Shown: positions 22,572 to 33,762, numbered from the stretch's first letter. The stretch: 64,000 nucleotides of DNA from Paracentrotus lividus (GCA_940671915.1 CALNVZ010000008.1:657096-721095); one strand, 5' to 3'. The notes: generated by a model from the sequence alone, not told the origin. Numbers and translations: made by a program.

Positions 22572-25500
22572 ATGTCAGTAATGATAACTACCCAAAATTG
22601 TAATGGGTTACGTAACAAACTTAAAAGGCAAATGTGTTTTAAGTGGTTTAATAACCAAAATGCTTTTATTACCCTTATACAAGAAACGCATTGGTCAAAA
22701 GACATAGAACACATTATAAGAAATGAATGGAATGGTAGAGATTGTAGAATGTGAAATTAACGCGATAAAATACATTATTGTTAATATCTACGCACCAAAT
22801 ATTCATTTGAAACGTGAACGTGTACAATATAATAACAAAAAAGTTCAATATGCAAGTTCTCCGAACACAACTTATTATAGGCGGAGATTTTAATTGTGTA
22901 CTAAACCCACAGATTGACACTTTCAATGTAAAAAGCAAATATAAAAGTCCTCGATTCTTAAAACAACTAATGAAAAAACTGTTGTTAATAGATATTTGGA
23001 GAAAAGTACATTACGACAAAAGACAATATACTTGGCGTAACAAAAGTTTACATGTTGCATCCAGAATAGATTTCATATTGGTAAGCAAGGATTAAAAAAA
23101 ATGAAATTGTTAGGACTGATATTAGGCCAGTGGTATGCGGTGACCACAATGCAGTCACTTTAACGATCAAGGAAAATGACATTAAACATGGACCAGGATT
23201 CTGGAAACTTAACACAAAACTGTTGACCAAAGATGATTATTGTGAAGAAATAAGGTGCATCATAAATGAAGCGGTTGAAGAAAAGAACCATTCAGGTATA
23301 TCATGGCGAGATGCATGGGAACTATGCAAAATTAGAATTAGAGAATATTCTATTTATTATGCAAAAGATAAAACAAAAAGAGAAAATGATGTCAAAAGAT
23401 TAGAAGTTAAATTACAAGAATTAAATGAAAAAAATGTGGAATGTTAACGAAGCGAAAATACAGGAAATTATAAATGATCACGAACAAATAACCAAAAAAC
23501 TTGCAACAATATTTAAACGAGAATGTAAAGGGTCAATTGTTAGGTCAAGAGTTAAGTGGTTTGAAGAAGGAGAAAAAAAAACTCAAAATATTTCTTGTCA
23601 TTAGAAAAAAAGAAATTTTGATAAAAGTTCAATCCTCTCACTGCGTGATGATAAAGGTAAAAATATAACGGGACAACAAAAGATAAGAAAATGTATCCAT
23701 AAATTCTATACAAATCTTTACGGTGTAAATAGAACTACAAATGATTTACATAGATATTTGTTTGATTTACAAAACCCCATTCTTACTGATGAATTAGCAG
23801 AATCTTGCGAAGGCCCAGTAACAGAAATGGAATGTAAGCAAGTTATCTTTGAGTTTGCTAAAAACAAAGCTCCTGGGAGTGACGGGTTAAACATTGAGTT
23901 TTACCGATACTTCTGGACAGATGTGAAAATGTTACTTGTTTCTTCTTTAAACGAATGTTTTGAACAAAAAGAATTACCAAACACCCAAAAGCTAGCCGTG
24001 ATCAAATTGTTACATAAAAGGGGCGACAAAAATAATTTAGAACATTGGAGACCAATCTCCCTTCTAAACTATGATTATAAAATCATTGCTTCTGTTTTAG
24101 CAAAAAGACTTAAAAGAGTAATTCCAACGTTAACTTCAACTGACCAAGTTGGATATATTAAAGGGCGAAATCTAGCTGAAAACATTCGCTTAATCGGAGA
24201 TATATTTTATTATGTACAGAACTACTCACATAAAGGATTAATACTGCTAACTGATTTTCGAAAAGCCTTCGACTGTTTAAGTTGGGATTTTCTATTTGAA
24301 TGTTTAAAAAGATTTGGTTTTAAAAATGAGTTTTGCGAATGGATTACTACGTTATATACAAATGTGAAAAGTTGTGTAAACGTGAATGGATGGTTAACAG
24401 AAGAAATAAGCATATCAAGAGGTGTGCGCCAAGGCTGCCCCCTTTCAGCACTTTTGTTTATTCTTGCTGTCGAGGTGTTAGCTATTAAGTTAAGAAGAGA
24501 TCCAGAAATAAAAGGAATAAAACTTTTTGAGTCTGTTGAAATAAAAATTTTACAATTTGCTGATGATGCGACATTATTTGTCGATGACAAAGACTCTTTA
24601 AAAAAAGGAATACAAGAAATTGAAAATTTCAGCTCTTTTTCTGGATTACAGTTAAACAAATCAAAATGTTCTGTACTAGATACCAGTGGTAAATCTAGAG
24701 GTGATGTGAACGGTATACCCATAACTGATTCTGATGTAAAGATACTAGGTGTTCACTTCGGAAGGAATGAACAAAACCTAATAGATCATAATTGGACCTC
24801 CAAAACTTCAAAAATAGAGAATATTATTCGACTTTGGAAATCAAGACGTTTAACACTATCTGGAAAAAATAAGAATAATAAAAACATTTTTGGTTTCTCA
24901 AATCATTTACAACGCACAAAGAGGTGTGCGCCAAGGCTGCCCCCTTTCAGCACTTTTGTTTATTCTTGCTGTCGAGGTGTTAGCTATTAAGTTAAGAAGA
25001 GATCCAGAAATAAAAGGAATAAAACTTTTTGAGTCTGTTGAAATAAAAATTTTACAATTTGCTGATGATGCGACATTATTTGTCGATGACAAAGACTCTT
25101 TAAAAAAAGGAATACAAGAAATTGAAAATTTCAGCTCTTTTTCTGGATTACAGTTAAACAAATCAAAATGTTCTGTACTAGATACCAGTGGTAAATCTAG
25201 AGGTGATGTGAACGGTATACCCATAACTGATTCTGATGTAAAGATATTAGGTGTTCACTTCGGAAGGAATGAACAAAACCTAATAGATCATAATTGGACC
25301 TCCAAAACTTCAAAAATAGAGAATATTATTCGACTTTGGAAATCAAGACGTTTAACACTATCTGGAAAAAATAAGAATAATAAAAACATTTTTGGTTTCT
25401 CAAATCATTTACAACGCACAAATGATTTTAATGCCCAAAAAATTACTTATACAAATAAATTTATTATTGTTTTCCTTTTTATGGAATAGCAAGAAAGACA

Positions 25501-26344
25501 AAGTAAACAAAAGTGTTGTTTGTTCAAAATATAACTTTGGTGGACTGAATATGGTTGATTTAGATAGCCTCTTTCAAAGCTTCCTATTAAAATGGATATT
25601 ACATTATTTTTCCTACGTAGATTCTAAGTGGAGTAAAATAATTAACTGTTGCTTTCACAAATTAGGTGGTTTAAGACATGTGTTAAATAGCAACTGTACA
25701 AAAGATAAAATAATGGTGTTTGTAGAAAATATGAAAATGCCTAAATATTATAAAGAAATGATATATGCTTGGTTTAATTTAAACGAATCAAATGAAAATA
25801 ATCGTGAAAATGATATTAAACACAGTGATATTCAAAATGAAAAACAATGGTTTAACTCGAATATAAAAGATTACAATAAAAATGTAAAACTGTACTTAGT
25901 AATGTAAATAATAAAAGAAAGTCGAAATTGTTCTACAATATGATCTTGAGCAATAGAATTGTGAAACCAATAGCAACAAACAAATGGGAAGAATTATCAG
26001 ACAAACAAGATCAAATCAATTGGCATTTGATATGGCAATTCAATTTACAAGCTATAAAAGAAAATAAAATTATTGAATCCAACTACAAGTTGTTGCATAA
26101 CATAATACCGCATAAATATAATTTATATAAATGGAAAATAAGTAATAATCCGCTTTGTTCTTTTGACGGTGAAATACACGACACTGTTCATTTATTTGTA
26201 AATTGTAAAACAACAAAGCTCTTTTGGTTAAGATTTGGTGACATTGTACAGGTACTCTACAAAATAAAATTTTCTTTCAGTAAATACATTTTAATTGAAG
26301 GTTATGAATTAGAAAAGAAACGTTTTAAACCCTTAATTTTCTGA
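22572..26344 (+). pseudogene. ORF2 endonuclease-reverse transcriptase of the L1/Tx1-like LINE
   Basis: The protein is spread over several frames. The APE-type endonuclease begins with 'TQNCNGLRNKLKR' and 'ITLIQETHW' (22572-22754). A block between 'NEWNG' and 'IIVNIYAPN' seems lost. Then 'IIGGDFNCVLNP', 'SRIDFILVSKD' and 'CGDHNAVTLTI' follow in shifted frames. The RT (from 23758) is well kept: 'KAPGSDGLNIEFY', 'WRPISLLNYDYKI', motif A 'LTDFRKAFDCLSWDF', 'RGVRQGCPLSALLF' and the active site 'LQFADDATLFV'. Frames at 25392-25907 ('FSFLWNSKKDK') and 25928-26344 hold the C-terminal region with a Cys/His group (CSFDGEIHDTVHLFVNC). The enzyme would nick target DNA and prime reverse transcription there. 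Confidence 0.9.
24421..25422 (+). repeat. 502-bp tandem duplication inside the RT
   Basis: 24421-24920 and 24923-25422 are almost base-for-base the same, covering the RT from 'GVRQGCP' past 'FADD'. I saw one difference (gatactagg at 24739 versus gatattagg in the second copy). The join 'cacaaa|gaggtg' shares a few bases with the start ('atcaagaggtg'). Because 502 is not a multiple of three, the duplication itself shifts the frame. Both copies carry the same A-run frameshift (ggaaaaaataag), so the duplication came after that mutation. Confidence 0.92.
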
Positions 26345-26587
26345 TTATATATGCAAAATATGTAATTTATTCAAAGTATATCCAAGCAGAAAACAGAAAG
26401 TTAATTTTCCATGAACTATGTATATTCAGTTTATTCAAGAAAATGATTTGTGATCGAGTAGAAGTAAAAAATCATTGTAAAACTAAAGCGTTATGCATAT
26501 TTTATAATACGGTTGTTTAAGAAAACATACATTGTTTCATGTAAAATGATATATGATGATTTATATAATATGTTAAAATGTTTTATC

Positions 26588-26619
26588 AATAAATTTATTA
26601 AAAAAAAAAAAAAAAAAAA
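26588..26619 (+). terminator. LINE polyadenylation signal and poly(A) tail
   Basis: AATAAA at 26588-26594 is followed after a few bases by a run of about 20 A ending at 26619, then the right target duplication. Confidence 0.85.
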
Positions 26620-26620
26620 G

Positions 26621-26632
26621 TAAAAGTGTGTG
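26621..26632 (+). repeat. Target-site duplication, right copy
   Basis: Exact copy of 20719-20730. Confidence 0.9.
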
Positions 26633-26714
26633 TGCATGTATACTGCAGCTTCACATGTGCACTAAAGCTATGTAGTACATGTGCAAATTATATTTGAATA
26701 TTGTGCATTTTTAG

Positions 26715-26821
26715 CTAGCTTAGCGGAAGTTTCAGCAGTTTCACTGTTAGGCCAATATCTTAACAGTTACTGCAAAATACCTCTGGAATTTCAGAAGGCT
26801 CAACATGTCATCTCTTGTGAG
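26715..26821 (+). other. Possible host exon (unrecognised)
   Basis: A T-rich tract ending ttttag precedes an open frame starting 'LASLAEVSAV' and containing 'YCKIPLEFQKAQHVISCE', followed directly by a consensus donor (GAG|GTAAGA at 26819-26827). It joins in frame to the candidate at 28252. I do not recognise the peptide. The LINE ends only 80-95 bp upstream, so the LINE could have landed in an intron of this gene. The evidence is splice consensus plus an open frame only, and chance is a real alternative. Confidence 0.28.
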
Positions 26822-26829
26822 GTAAGAAA

Positions 26830-28250
26830 ATGTGATATTACACAAAATCTAGTTTAGATTGAATGTGTAATTATTGTGATTTTAGTGCAAGTTTGGAGAT
26901 CATGAATAGACGACTTGTGAATGGACTTTGTGTATGTCTCATATGCTTACTTTTAAGTTTTGTTTGTGTATTCCTGTCAAAATTATTCTCGATTCTCGAC
27001 TGAGAGACTCGGCTTACCCTCGATAATGTAGTAGGTGAATTAGGCTAGCTAGTGTTAAAAATAGTAAAACATTTGAATAGTGATTAGGTAAATTCATTTT
27101 GAACACATGGGCTATGGAGCAACGGTGTACAAAAACGCAAAAATGACCATAGATTTGTGATTTTTAGCCTGTTCAGCCCCCCCCCTCCCCACACACACAC
27201 TTTCGGCTCAGCCCCTCCACTTTCAAAAACGCTCCACAGCCCCTGGAACATGCTGTGCGAGTGTGTGTAAAGTTGAACTATCACTGTCATTTAGTGTCAA
27301 TTTGTGAATTTGATGGTTTCCTGAATTCCTCATGCCACTGCCTCAAATTAAGATGTAAAAATATAAATAAAGTTGTAACCTTAATTTAGATTCTATAAGC
27401 TAAGAAGCAATATCATTGTCACTTGGTTTTTAACATGTAAGATGCTTAGTGATGCTGTGTCAATTGTCAGTATTCCTTTGAATGTTGTTACAATCCTAAT
27501 CTTGAGGTGAACAAAAAGGTAGAAATGAGAGGTCCAAATCATTTGTAAGGCATCACATTTTAATTGCAGTGACAATAACAAAAGAATGAGAGACCACAAT
27601 TACATTCAAAAGGATCTTCCGAAAGCAATCTAGTCAGAAAAATCAGTGTCAATTAAATAGTTTTAACTGGTTAGCTGGTCTCATTCATTTTGTTTTTCTC
27701 GATTAAGTAGGCAGATTTGCGTTTTTATAGTCCCTTGATATATTTATATATTTCATTCGTATTTAATTTTTAATTTTTTTTAATTATTATTATTACTATT
27801 ATTATTTTATTTATTATTATTATAATTATTATTATTTAGTTACTTTTTATTTATTTATTTATTTATTTATTTATTTTATTTATTTTTTGTTGGGGGGGGG
27901 GGTTGCTTAGGCTGTACTTACTAATTGGTTTGGTAAATTCCTGTGTATGCATGTGTGCAGATAAATAGGGATATACTTTTATGGCAAGTTTTAATTTACT
28001 TGAATTTTAAAACTATAATGCTTTCACACCATTACATACACGTCCCATGATTAATTAAACACAATTATTTTTAAAAGTCTTAGTAAGTTTGTACATAAAC
28101 AATTTCATTCAGAGTTTGAAGACGAGTCTTTTAGGGTGGAGCGATGGGACCACTGACCATTTGCAATAATATTCCTTGCTTGATATTCAACTCATTGATT
28201 CCAGTATTCTTATTTTTTAAATCTCAAATCAATTTCCTTTGTTTTCTTCA
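26830..28250. other. Non-coding stretch, possibly an intron
   Basis: Contains an inverted dispersed repeat (27080-27260), a (TTAT)n-like AT tract (27750-27890) and a G10 run at 27893-27902. No gene is seen. Confidence 0.45.
27080..27260 (-). repeat. Dispersed repeat related to 40680-40870 and 48025-48205
   Basis: Read on the minus strand it has 'ggagcgtttttgaaagtgg', 'ggggctgagccgaa', a G-run and 'ggctgaacaggctaaa', then 'atggtcatttttgc'. The same words occur in order on the plus strand at 40680 and 48015. A further relative of its end (cactttcaaattcgttcc) closes the repeat at 29936. Confidence 0.75.
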
Positions 28251-28251
28251 G

Positions 28252-28320
28252 ATAAATGTAGATGGTAATAAAATGAGGGAGGCTATATCAACCTTGAAGG
28301 AATTGTATCACCCCGGCTAA
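28252..28320 (+). other. Possible terminal host exon (unrecognised)
   Basis: A good acceptor (tttgttttcttcag, ending 28251) leads into 22 codons (INVDGNKMREAISTLKELYH, then PG) ending in TAA at 28318-28320. Its phase fits the donor at 26821, so the two would join as '...VISCE' plus 'INVDG...'. No polyadenylation signal is obvious nearby. The product is unknown. Confidence 0.28.
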
Positions 28321-28594
28321 ATTTGGAGCTTCGATAGCAGTGTCTATTGTAAATGTCAATTTCTTTAAAGAAGGCAAGTTTTTAAAATCATATTATATTA
28401 AAATTATCATTTCATTCAATTGTCTACAGTCCATGCTGTAGGTAGTGGGTAGTGGCCAAGTGGGCTTGGCAACTACTTCAGGGCGTGACGACCCTGGCTG
28501 GCACGAGTCCCGGGCTCAGGTGGCTCCAAGCTGACAGTACCTGGTATATGGGCCCTGTCCAGGGTAACGGATATCCAGCTACGGAGTAATAGCC

Positions 28595-29940
28595 TCCAGG
28601 CGCGGATCCAGGGGGGGGGGGCTGGCTCCCTCCCCCCCCCCCCAAAAAAAAAAGGGAGAAGGAAAAAGACAGATAAAAGAAGAAAAAGAAGAACAAGTTA
28701 GAAAGAGAAGGGAATCAGGCCCGATGCATTTTTCGCCAAAATAAGAAACGCGAAGCAGGGCCTAATTAGGCTCTAAACGCCCATAACTAAGGCCTTTGAT
28801 ATGGGGGAGGGTCATATTGCTCAAAGGCCGTTTTTAAATAAAAAGAAATACATTACGGACGAAAAGTAAAAATAAGACAAGTATTTAAAACTAAAGTTTC
28901 GAAATTTTACTAATTTTTATAATAGAAAGTGCCCCTTTATTTATTCTACATATTTTTTAAAAGCCTAGAATTTCGGCTCGCGCAGAAACTAATTCAGTAG
29001 GGGATATAATTAAAAATTAACTCAAAATTTTCAGCTCACGCTTCGCGCTTGCAGATACAAAATAGGGTTTATAATAGTATACACAATTATCTACAACTCT
29101 TTATTCTAGAAAGTGCCCCTTTATTTATTCTATATGTCTTTTAAAAGCCAAAAATTTCGGCTCGCACTTCGCGCTCGCTCATACTAAATAATAATGTACA
29201 AATAGCTCCAAATTTTACCTCTAATTGTTTTAGCTCGCGCTCCGCGCTCGTGGATACTAAATAGGGTCTTTTATATTTATCTGAAAAGTTTAAAAAGAAA
29301 GTGCCCCTTTATTTATTCCATGTATCTTTTAAAAACCCACATTAAACCCACAATAAATCATAATGCACAAATAACTCCAATTTTGACCTAAAATTTTTAA
29401 GCTCGCACTTCGCGCTTGTGCATACTTAATAAGGTCTATAATACACAATTATCTACAAATTTTGTAATACTAGAAAGTCCCCCTTTATTTATTCCAAATA
29501 TCTTTTTAAACCGCTCGCTGATACTAACTCATAATGCGAAAATAGCTCCAAGATTTACCACAAAATTGTCGGCTCGCTCTTCGCGCTCTCAGATACCAAT
29601 TCAGTAGGGCATACAATGCACAATTAATTCATTTTTTTACCTCAAAGTTTTCATCTTACGCTAAATAGGGTCTATAATGCACAATTATCTCAAATTCTTA
29701 GATAAAAAGTTTCGGCTCGCGCTTCGCGCTCGCTTTGCTTTTTTTTTTTCATGAATGAAAATAATACAAAACACATTCTTAAAAAGCATCAATTAAAAAA
29801 CAATTTTTCGGGCGCACCCCCTATTTATCCGAATACATTTTTTTTTATGCATCTGGTCTCAATTGCCCCCTTAAAAAAATGCTCCTTTTTCATCATGACC
29901 CCCACTTTCAAATTCGTTCCACGGCCTCTGGCATAACAAT
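28595..29940 (-). repeat. Composite repeat with GC words and a ~185-bp tandem core
   Basis: One edge is 'ggcgcggatccagg' followed by G, C and A runs at 28608-28650. The other edge is 'ttcgttccacggcctctgg' at about 29912-29930. The core repeats 'aaagtgcccctttatttatt' at about 28926, 29110, 29299 and (as 'aaagtcccccttt') 29475, a period of 176-189 bp. Each unit carries one or two blocks of the type gctcgcacttcgcgctcg. These blocks are the reverse complement of the words at 18.3-19.6 kb. Short open frames here are not conserved between units. Confidence 0.72.
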
Positions 29941-30101
29941 GCCGTTCTTCCAGGTATTTAAATAGCAAAGTTTGCGCTCGCAACGTCTGATGTAATTATA
30001 ATGGGGCAAAATCGTTTTCATGGTGGCAATTTACAATACATATTCAAACCACGAAAGTTTTGTTTAAAATATTTTTTTTTTTTTTTTTTTTTTTGCTAGT
30101 A

Positions 30102-31467
30102 TACAGGGTGTATCAATAAAAACGGGACAGTTTTGAAAAGTCTGTCAAAGTTTCGTTTCAAATTATGATGTCTATATTTTGATGTTAATAGATGCTCTGA
30201 AGTCTTATCTTTCAAATGCAATTTAAAATAATAATTTTCGTCCATGCTTGAGCGCACACAGAATGTTTTTGTGGGGGGCTTAAAAAAAAAGGCTTGCGCA
30301 CAAAATGGAAGAAAATGAGAAATACGATCATCAGACTTTTTGCTAATCAGCAGACTTTACTCTTAACCGTTTCGTATCTTTGCCATTATTTTCGAATTTT
30401 ACTATCAAAATTTATTTACAAAGCTATTTATTTAATTGAATTGTTTTTGTTTTGTTTGTTTTTCCACATGTTAACATGTTATCTTTTGGCATTGAATATT
30501 CCTTCAAACTAAAAAAATAAAAAATAAAAAATAAAAAATAAGAAAAATAAAATGAAATAAAAAATCTTGTCAACCCAAGAAACGGGATTTGGTTGGTTGA
30601 TTGATTGGATATATTTATTAATTGATCGATTGATTGAATGAAGGATTGATAGTTTGACCATTTTGAACGATTGATCGTTTGATTAATTGATTTGTTTCTT
30701 TGAATGATAGATCGATTGATCGATTACTTTTTGATAGATTGTTCAAATGATTGATTAAATCGTTGGAAGAATCATTATGATTCTTCCAACGATTTAATCA
30801 ATCATTTGATAGGAAATCGACTCAAAAGACTAACATAATCATTGATCAGTGAAAAGTAACTATCAATCCGAATGGGAGTACCTGATTCAGAATAATGATT
30901 CAGATTAAATAATACCCTTTGAATTTAACCTTTTTTTTTTTTTTTTTTTGAACCTCCGACAAAAACTTTCCGTGTTCGCTCAGGAATATACGAAAAAAAA
31001 TAAACAAATCACTCAATCAATCAATTAAACAACCAACCAAATCCCCTTTCTTGTGGGTTGACAAAAAACAAGTTTAAAGGAATATTTTTTGTAAAAAGAT
31101 AACATATTAAAATGAAAACAAAAACAAAACAATTAAAGTCAATAAATAGCTTTGTAAATGAATTTCAAATAATAATTCGAAAAAAGATGGCAGGGATAAA
31201 GAAAAAAAAAAGGAAGACTGCTGATTAGCAAGAAGTCTGATGATCATAATTCTCAATTTTTCCATTTGTGCGCAAGCCGTTTTTTGAGCCCCCGACAAAA
31301 TTGTTCTGTGTGTACTCAAGCATGAACGAAACTAATTTTGTTTTAAATTGCATTTGAAAGATAAGACTTCAGAGCATCTATTAACATAAAAATATAGACA
31401 TCATGATTTAAAACAAAACTTTGACAGATTTTTCAAAACTGACCCGTTTTTATTGATACGCACTGTA
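30102..31467. mobile_element. 1.37-kb foldback element with near-complete inverted arms
   Basis: The left end TACAGGGTGTATCAATAAAA and the right end (reverse complement TACAGTGCGTATCAATAAAA) are each flanked outside by TA. The arms match for hundreds of bases ('atgctctgaagtcttatctt', 'gatcatcagactt', 'tttacaaagctatttatt', 'ggatttggttggttg'), interrupted near the middle by diverged GATT-rich repeats. They meet again in a perfect 33-bp-arm palindrome at 30743-30809. No protein is encoded. Confidence 0.85.
30743..30809. repeat. Perfect palindrome, 33-bp arms, 1-bp centre
   Basis: The left arm 30743-30775 and right arm 30777-30809 are exact reverse complements (core ATCGTTGGAAGAATCAT), with only T at 30776 between them. 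It sits close to the centre of the foldback element. Such a sequence can extrude as a hairpin or cruciform. Confidence 0.95.
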
Positions 31468-32205
31468 TATTGTTATTTTGTTTTCATAGGAGTAAAAATA
31501 CAATTTTTTAAATTCTTCGTTTAAGGTCAGTATAGGCCTATATATAGGGGAATGCTTTAAACTCGCGTTTCGCGCTTGTTTGCTCGCTCCGCTCACAAGA
31601 TTTTTTTTTCAAAGTTGTCCCCCCCCCCCTCTGGAAAATCCTGGAACCGCTCCTGGGCTCATTGCCTTGTGAGTACTGGATCAAAAAGGCTAGGGAGTCA
31701 ACCTCATCAGAAATGGAGCCCCGAAGACGGTTTGTTGCTCGACTCGACACTTTTTCCGGCAGCTCCTGCAGTCAAGCTGATGCCAAACGAATTGCCGTGC
31801 TCTTCTTTGGACTACGTCAGTAAGACCGAGAGGGAGATTCTGATGACTGGGTTACCTAGGCTCTCCTTACTTCTAGCCCAGGCTTGCGCCCTAAAGAGGA
31901 CACTTCCGTGCCACTGTCAAAAGTAGCAGAAACAACAATGGAGATAGCAGTACTGAGGTATAAGCCCTTTTTGAATCGCTAAGAATATGGGCGCTACGGG
32001 TTATCTCTGTCAGTGGGAGGGACCATCGTGTCCCACTGGTCAGTTAGCGCCCCCCTTAAGCTGGGCAGCCCCTGGTTAATAAGGTACTGGCCCGCCACAG
32101 GCCGCCGGCTTCACCGAGTGATTGGAGCTTAAAGGATTGACTTGACAAGCGGACTGGAAATACTCCACCAGGCAAACAACGAAAACAGAAAAAAAACTGC
32201 CAGTC
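31468..32205. other. Repeat fragments and possible LINE 5' leader
   Basis: A GC-word fragment (actcgcgtttcgcgcttg, then gctcgctccgctcac) at 31560-31600 is followed by a C-run and 'ctggaaccgctcctgg'. From about 31980 the sequence turns GC-richer ('cccactggtcagttagcgc', 'aagctgggcagcccctgg') and leads into the endonuclease fragment at 32206. It could be that element's 5' leader. The open frame at 31576-31926 resembles nothing I know. Confidence 0.45.
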
Positions 32206-32603
32206 TTGCGTTTAGCAAGCTGGAACGTCAGGACCATAAGTCCTGGCTTTTCGGAAGATCTACTTACGGTTGACGACAATCAGAAGACTGCAATCTTCAA
32301 CCGCGAGTTCAAGAGGCTCAATATTGATATTGCTGCCCTGCAGGAGACGAGACTTTCTTCAGACGGCTATATCAGAAAAAAGATTATACCATATTTTGGC
32401 AAGGAAGAGAGCGCGAGGAGCAACGTCTGCATGGCGTTGGACTTGCAATGAGGAACTCCCTACTCTCCTAAACTAAACCGCCAGATGGAGGCACGGAACC
32501 CATCGTATCTCTTCGATTGGCAAGTGCTTCAGGTCCAGTAAACGCCTGAGCATCTATGCTCCAACTCTTTGTAGCTCTGTAGAGATAAAGGATCAGTTCT
32601 ACG
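32206..32603 (+). pseudogene. Truncated APE-type endonuclease of a LINE
   Basis: The first 80 codons read as the start of an APE-like endonuclease: 'LASWNVRTISPGF' (catalytic Asn), then 'LNIDIAALQETRLSSDG' (catalytic Glu). Similar LINE proteins are often labelled craniofacial development protein 2-like in databases (general knowledge). After a frameshift near 32390 the words 'GTEPIVSLRLASASG' and 'KDQFYDHLDT' continue the domain in other frames. At 32604 it is cut off by sequence from the DR1-rich foldback element. No RT follows, so this is a relic. I would place it in the RTE/CR1-like group, with low certainty on the clade. Confidence 0.72.
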
Positions 32604-32800
32604 ATCACTTGGATACTAAATTTGACACAATTTGAGGAAAATTATGTTTATCTTAATGAAGCCCGACCCTTAACCTCCATTTCGGGTCAATAAAGGTCAA
32701 TTAAAAAATTGGCGACATATATTTTCGGATTCGTGTGATCAAGTAAAACATATTTGTAGAACAAACATTAACATGACTTGCAAACGAAGCCCATATTCTG
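32604..32800 (+). repeat. Solo end of the DR1-rich foldback element
   Basis: From 'gatactaaatttgacacaa' to 'acatgacttgcaaacgaa' this follows 40166-40350 and 47500-47680 with scattered substitutions. A second piece of the same end ('acttgcaaacgaaact') lies at 32947-32962, next to the TIR element. The DR1 site here is mutated (cccgacccttaacct). Confidence 0.8.
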
Positions 32801-33728
32801 ACGATTGGTGGCCCCACTATATTCTAGAGCTGATAAATCATCATTTGGAACAAAACTGACACCTTTTGAATGAAGCAGGCGCCTTACATTAAATTCAAAT
32901 ATTCCTCAATATAATATGTACGTGCTCTGAATATAATAGTCCATAGACTTGCAAACGAAACTACATATAGGGTACATGCAGGTAATATGGGCCAGCAGGT
33001 AATTTGGGCCACCTGAAGCAAATCATATCGTGACCGTCCACCGGTGACCGGTGTGAGCACCATAATGTTGTTCATATGAACTGTATACGAAAATATATCG
33101 TCGTGAGAGCATCTGATGCCGAATTTTTCTGAGAAAATTGCTGAAAACCAACAAGGTAGGTAAAACTTACGGCATCTTTTTACCCTGATGTAAAAATTGA
33201 TATTTCACAGATTGTGATGGTGAAAGAGTGTTTGAGGGGGTAACCTCAATTGTTTTGTATATTTAGTAAGCTTATAGTTTCATTTTGATCATACTAGGGT
33301 GTACATGTCATTTTGCTTTAGTGAAGGGGTGCAGTGTGACATTGAATGCTTGCCTGACACAGCAACATTAGTGCAGGTACTATGGGACATCCAAAATGGC
33401 GGAAATGGTTATGGCACTATTAGTATTGGGATGAGGCATCAATCTCTTTGCTACGATTTTTTGGGGGTATATTCACAGTATATAATTAATATAAATAACT
33501 TATTGTAGGCCTATATTGACTTGTATAATGAAAATAATGTTTAAATAATATTTAAAAAAAATATATAATATACAGAATACATAACAACGAAATATATAGT
33601 CAAAGGATTTACTATAGGGTCTTAAGCATTTCAAATTATGTCTTTAAGTTAATGATTTTCAACATTTTAAGCAAATTCCAGACATGATAGATTCATTGTA
33701 GTTTTTAAAACATACATTAAATACATGT

Positions 33729-33762
33729 GCCCATATTACCTGCACATGCAGGTAATATGGGC
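33729..33762. repeat. Inverted word pair in the middle of E1
   Basis: GCCCATATTACCTGCA and its exact reverse complement lie 2 bp apart. At the matching place in the related element (53678-53710) the pair is CCGGTATTTCCTAC and GTATGGAATGCCGGAC. Confidence 0.9.

Larger units (their letters stand above)
20731..26620 (+). mobile_element. Full-length but dead L1/Tx1-like LINE
   Basis: The element runs from 'aagagggcgctagg' to an A-run at 26600-26619, bounded by an exact 12-bp target duplication (20719-20730 and 26621-26632). The order is a 5' UTR of about 680 bp, ORF1 (21412-22441), a short spacer, ORF2 (22572-26344) with endonuclease, reverse transcriptase and a C-terminal zinc-binding region, a 3' UTR with AATAAA at 26588-26594, and the tail. 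Assignment to the L1/Tx1 group rests on the two-CCHC ORF1, APE-type endonuclease, RT sequence and poly(A) end. Both ORFs carry frameshifts, the endonuclease has an internal loss, and ORF2 carries a 502-bp tandem duplication. Confidence 0.92.

Noticed and set aside
24222..24722. 166-codon minus-strand frame, repeated at 24907-25224
   Set aside because: Antisense to the LINE reverse transcriptase, and it follows from the codon pattern of the real frame.
28440..28600. Possible tRNA-derived SINE head ('ggcacgagtcccggg', 'caagctgacagtacctgg')
   Set aside because: I could not place an A box and B box at proper spacing, and no cloverleaf was found.
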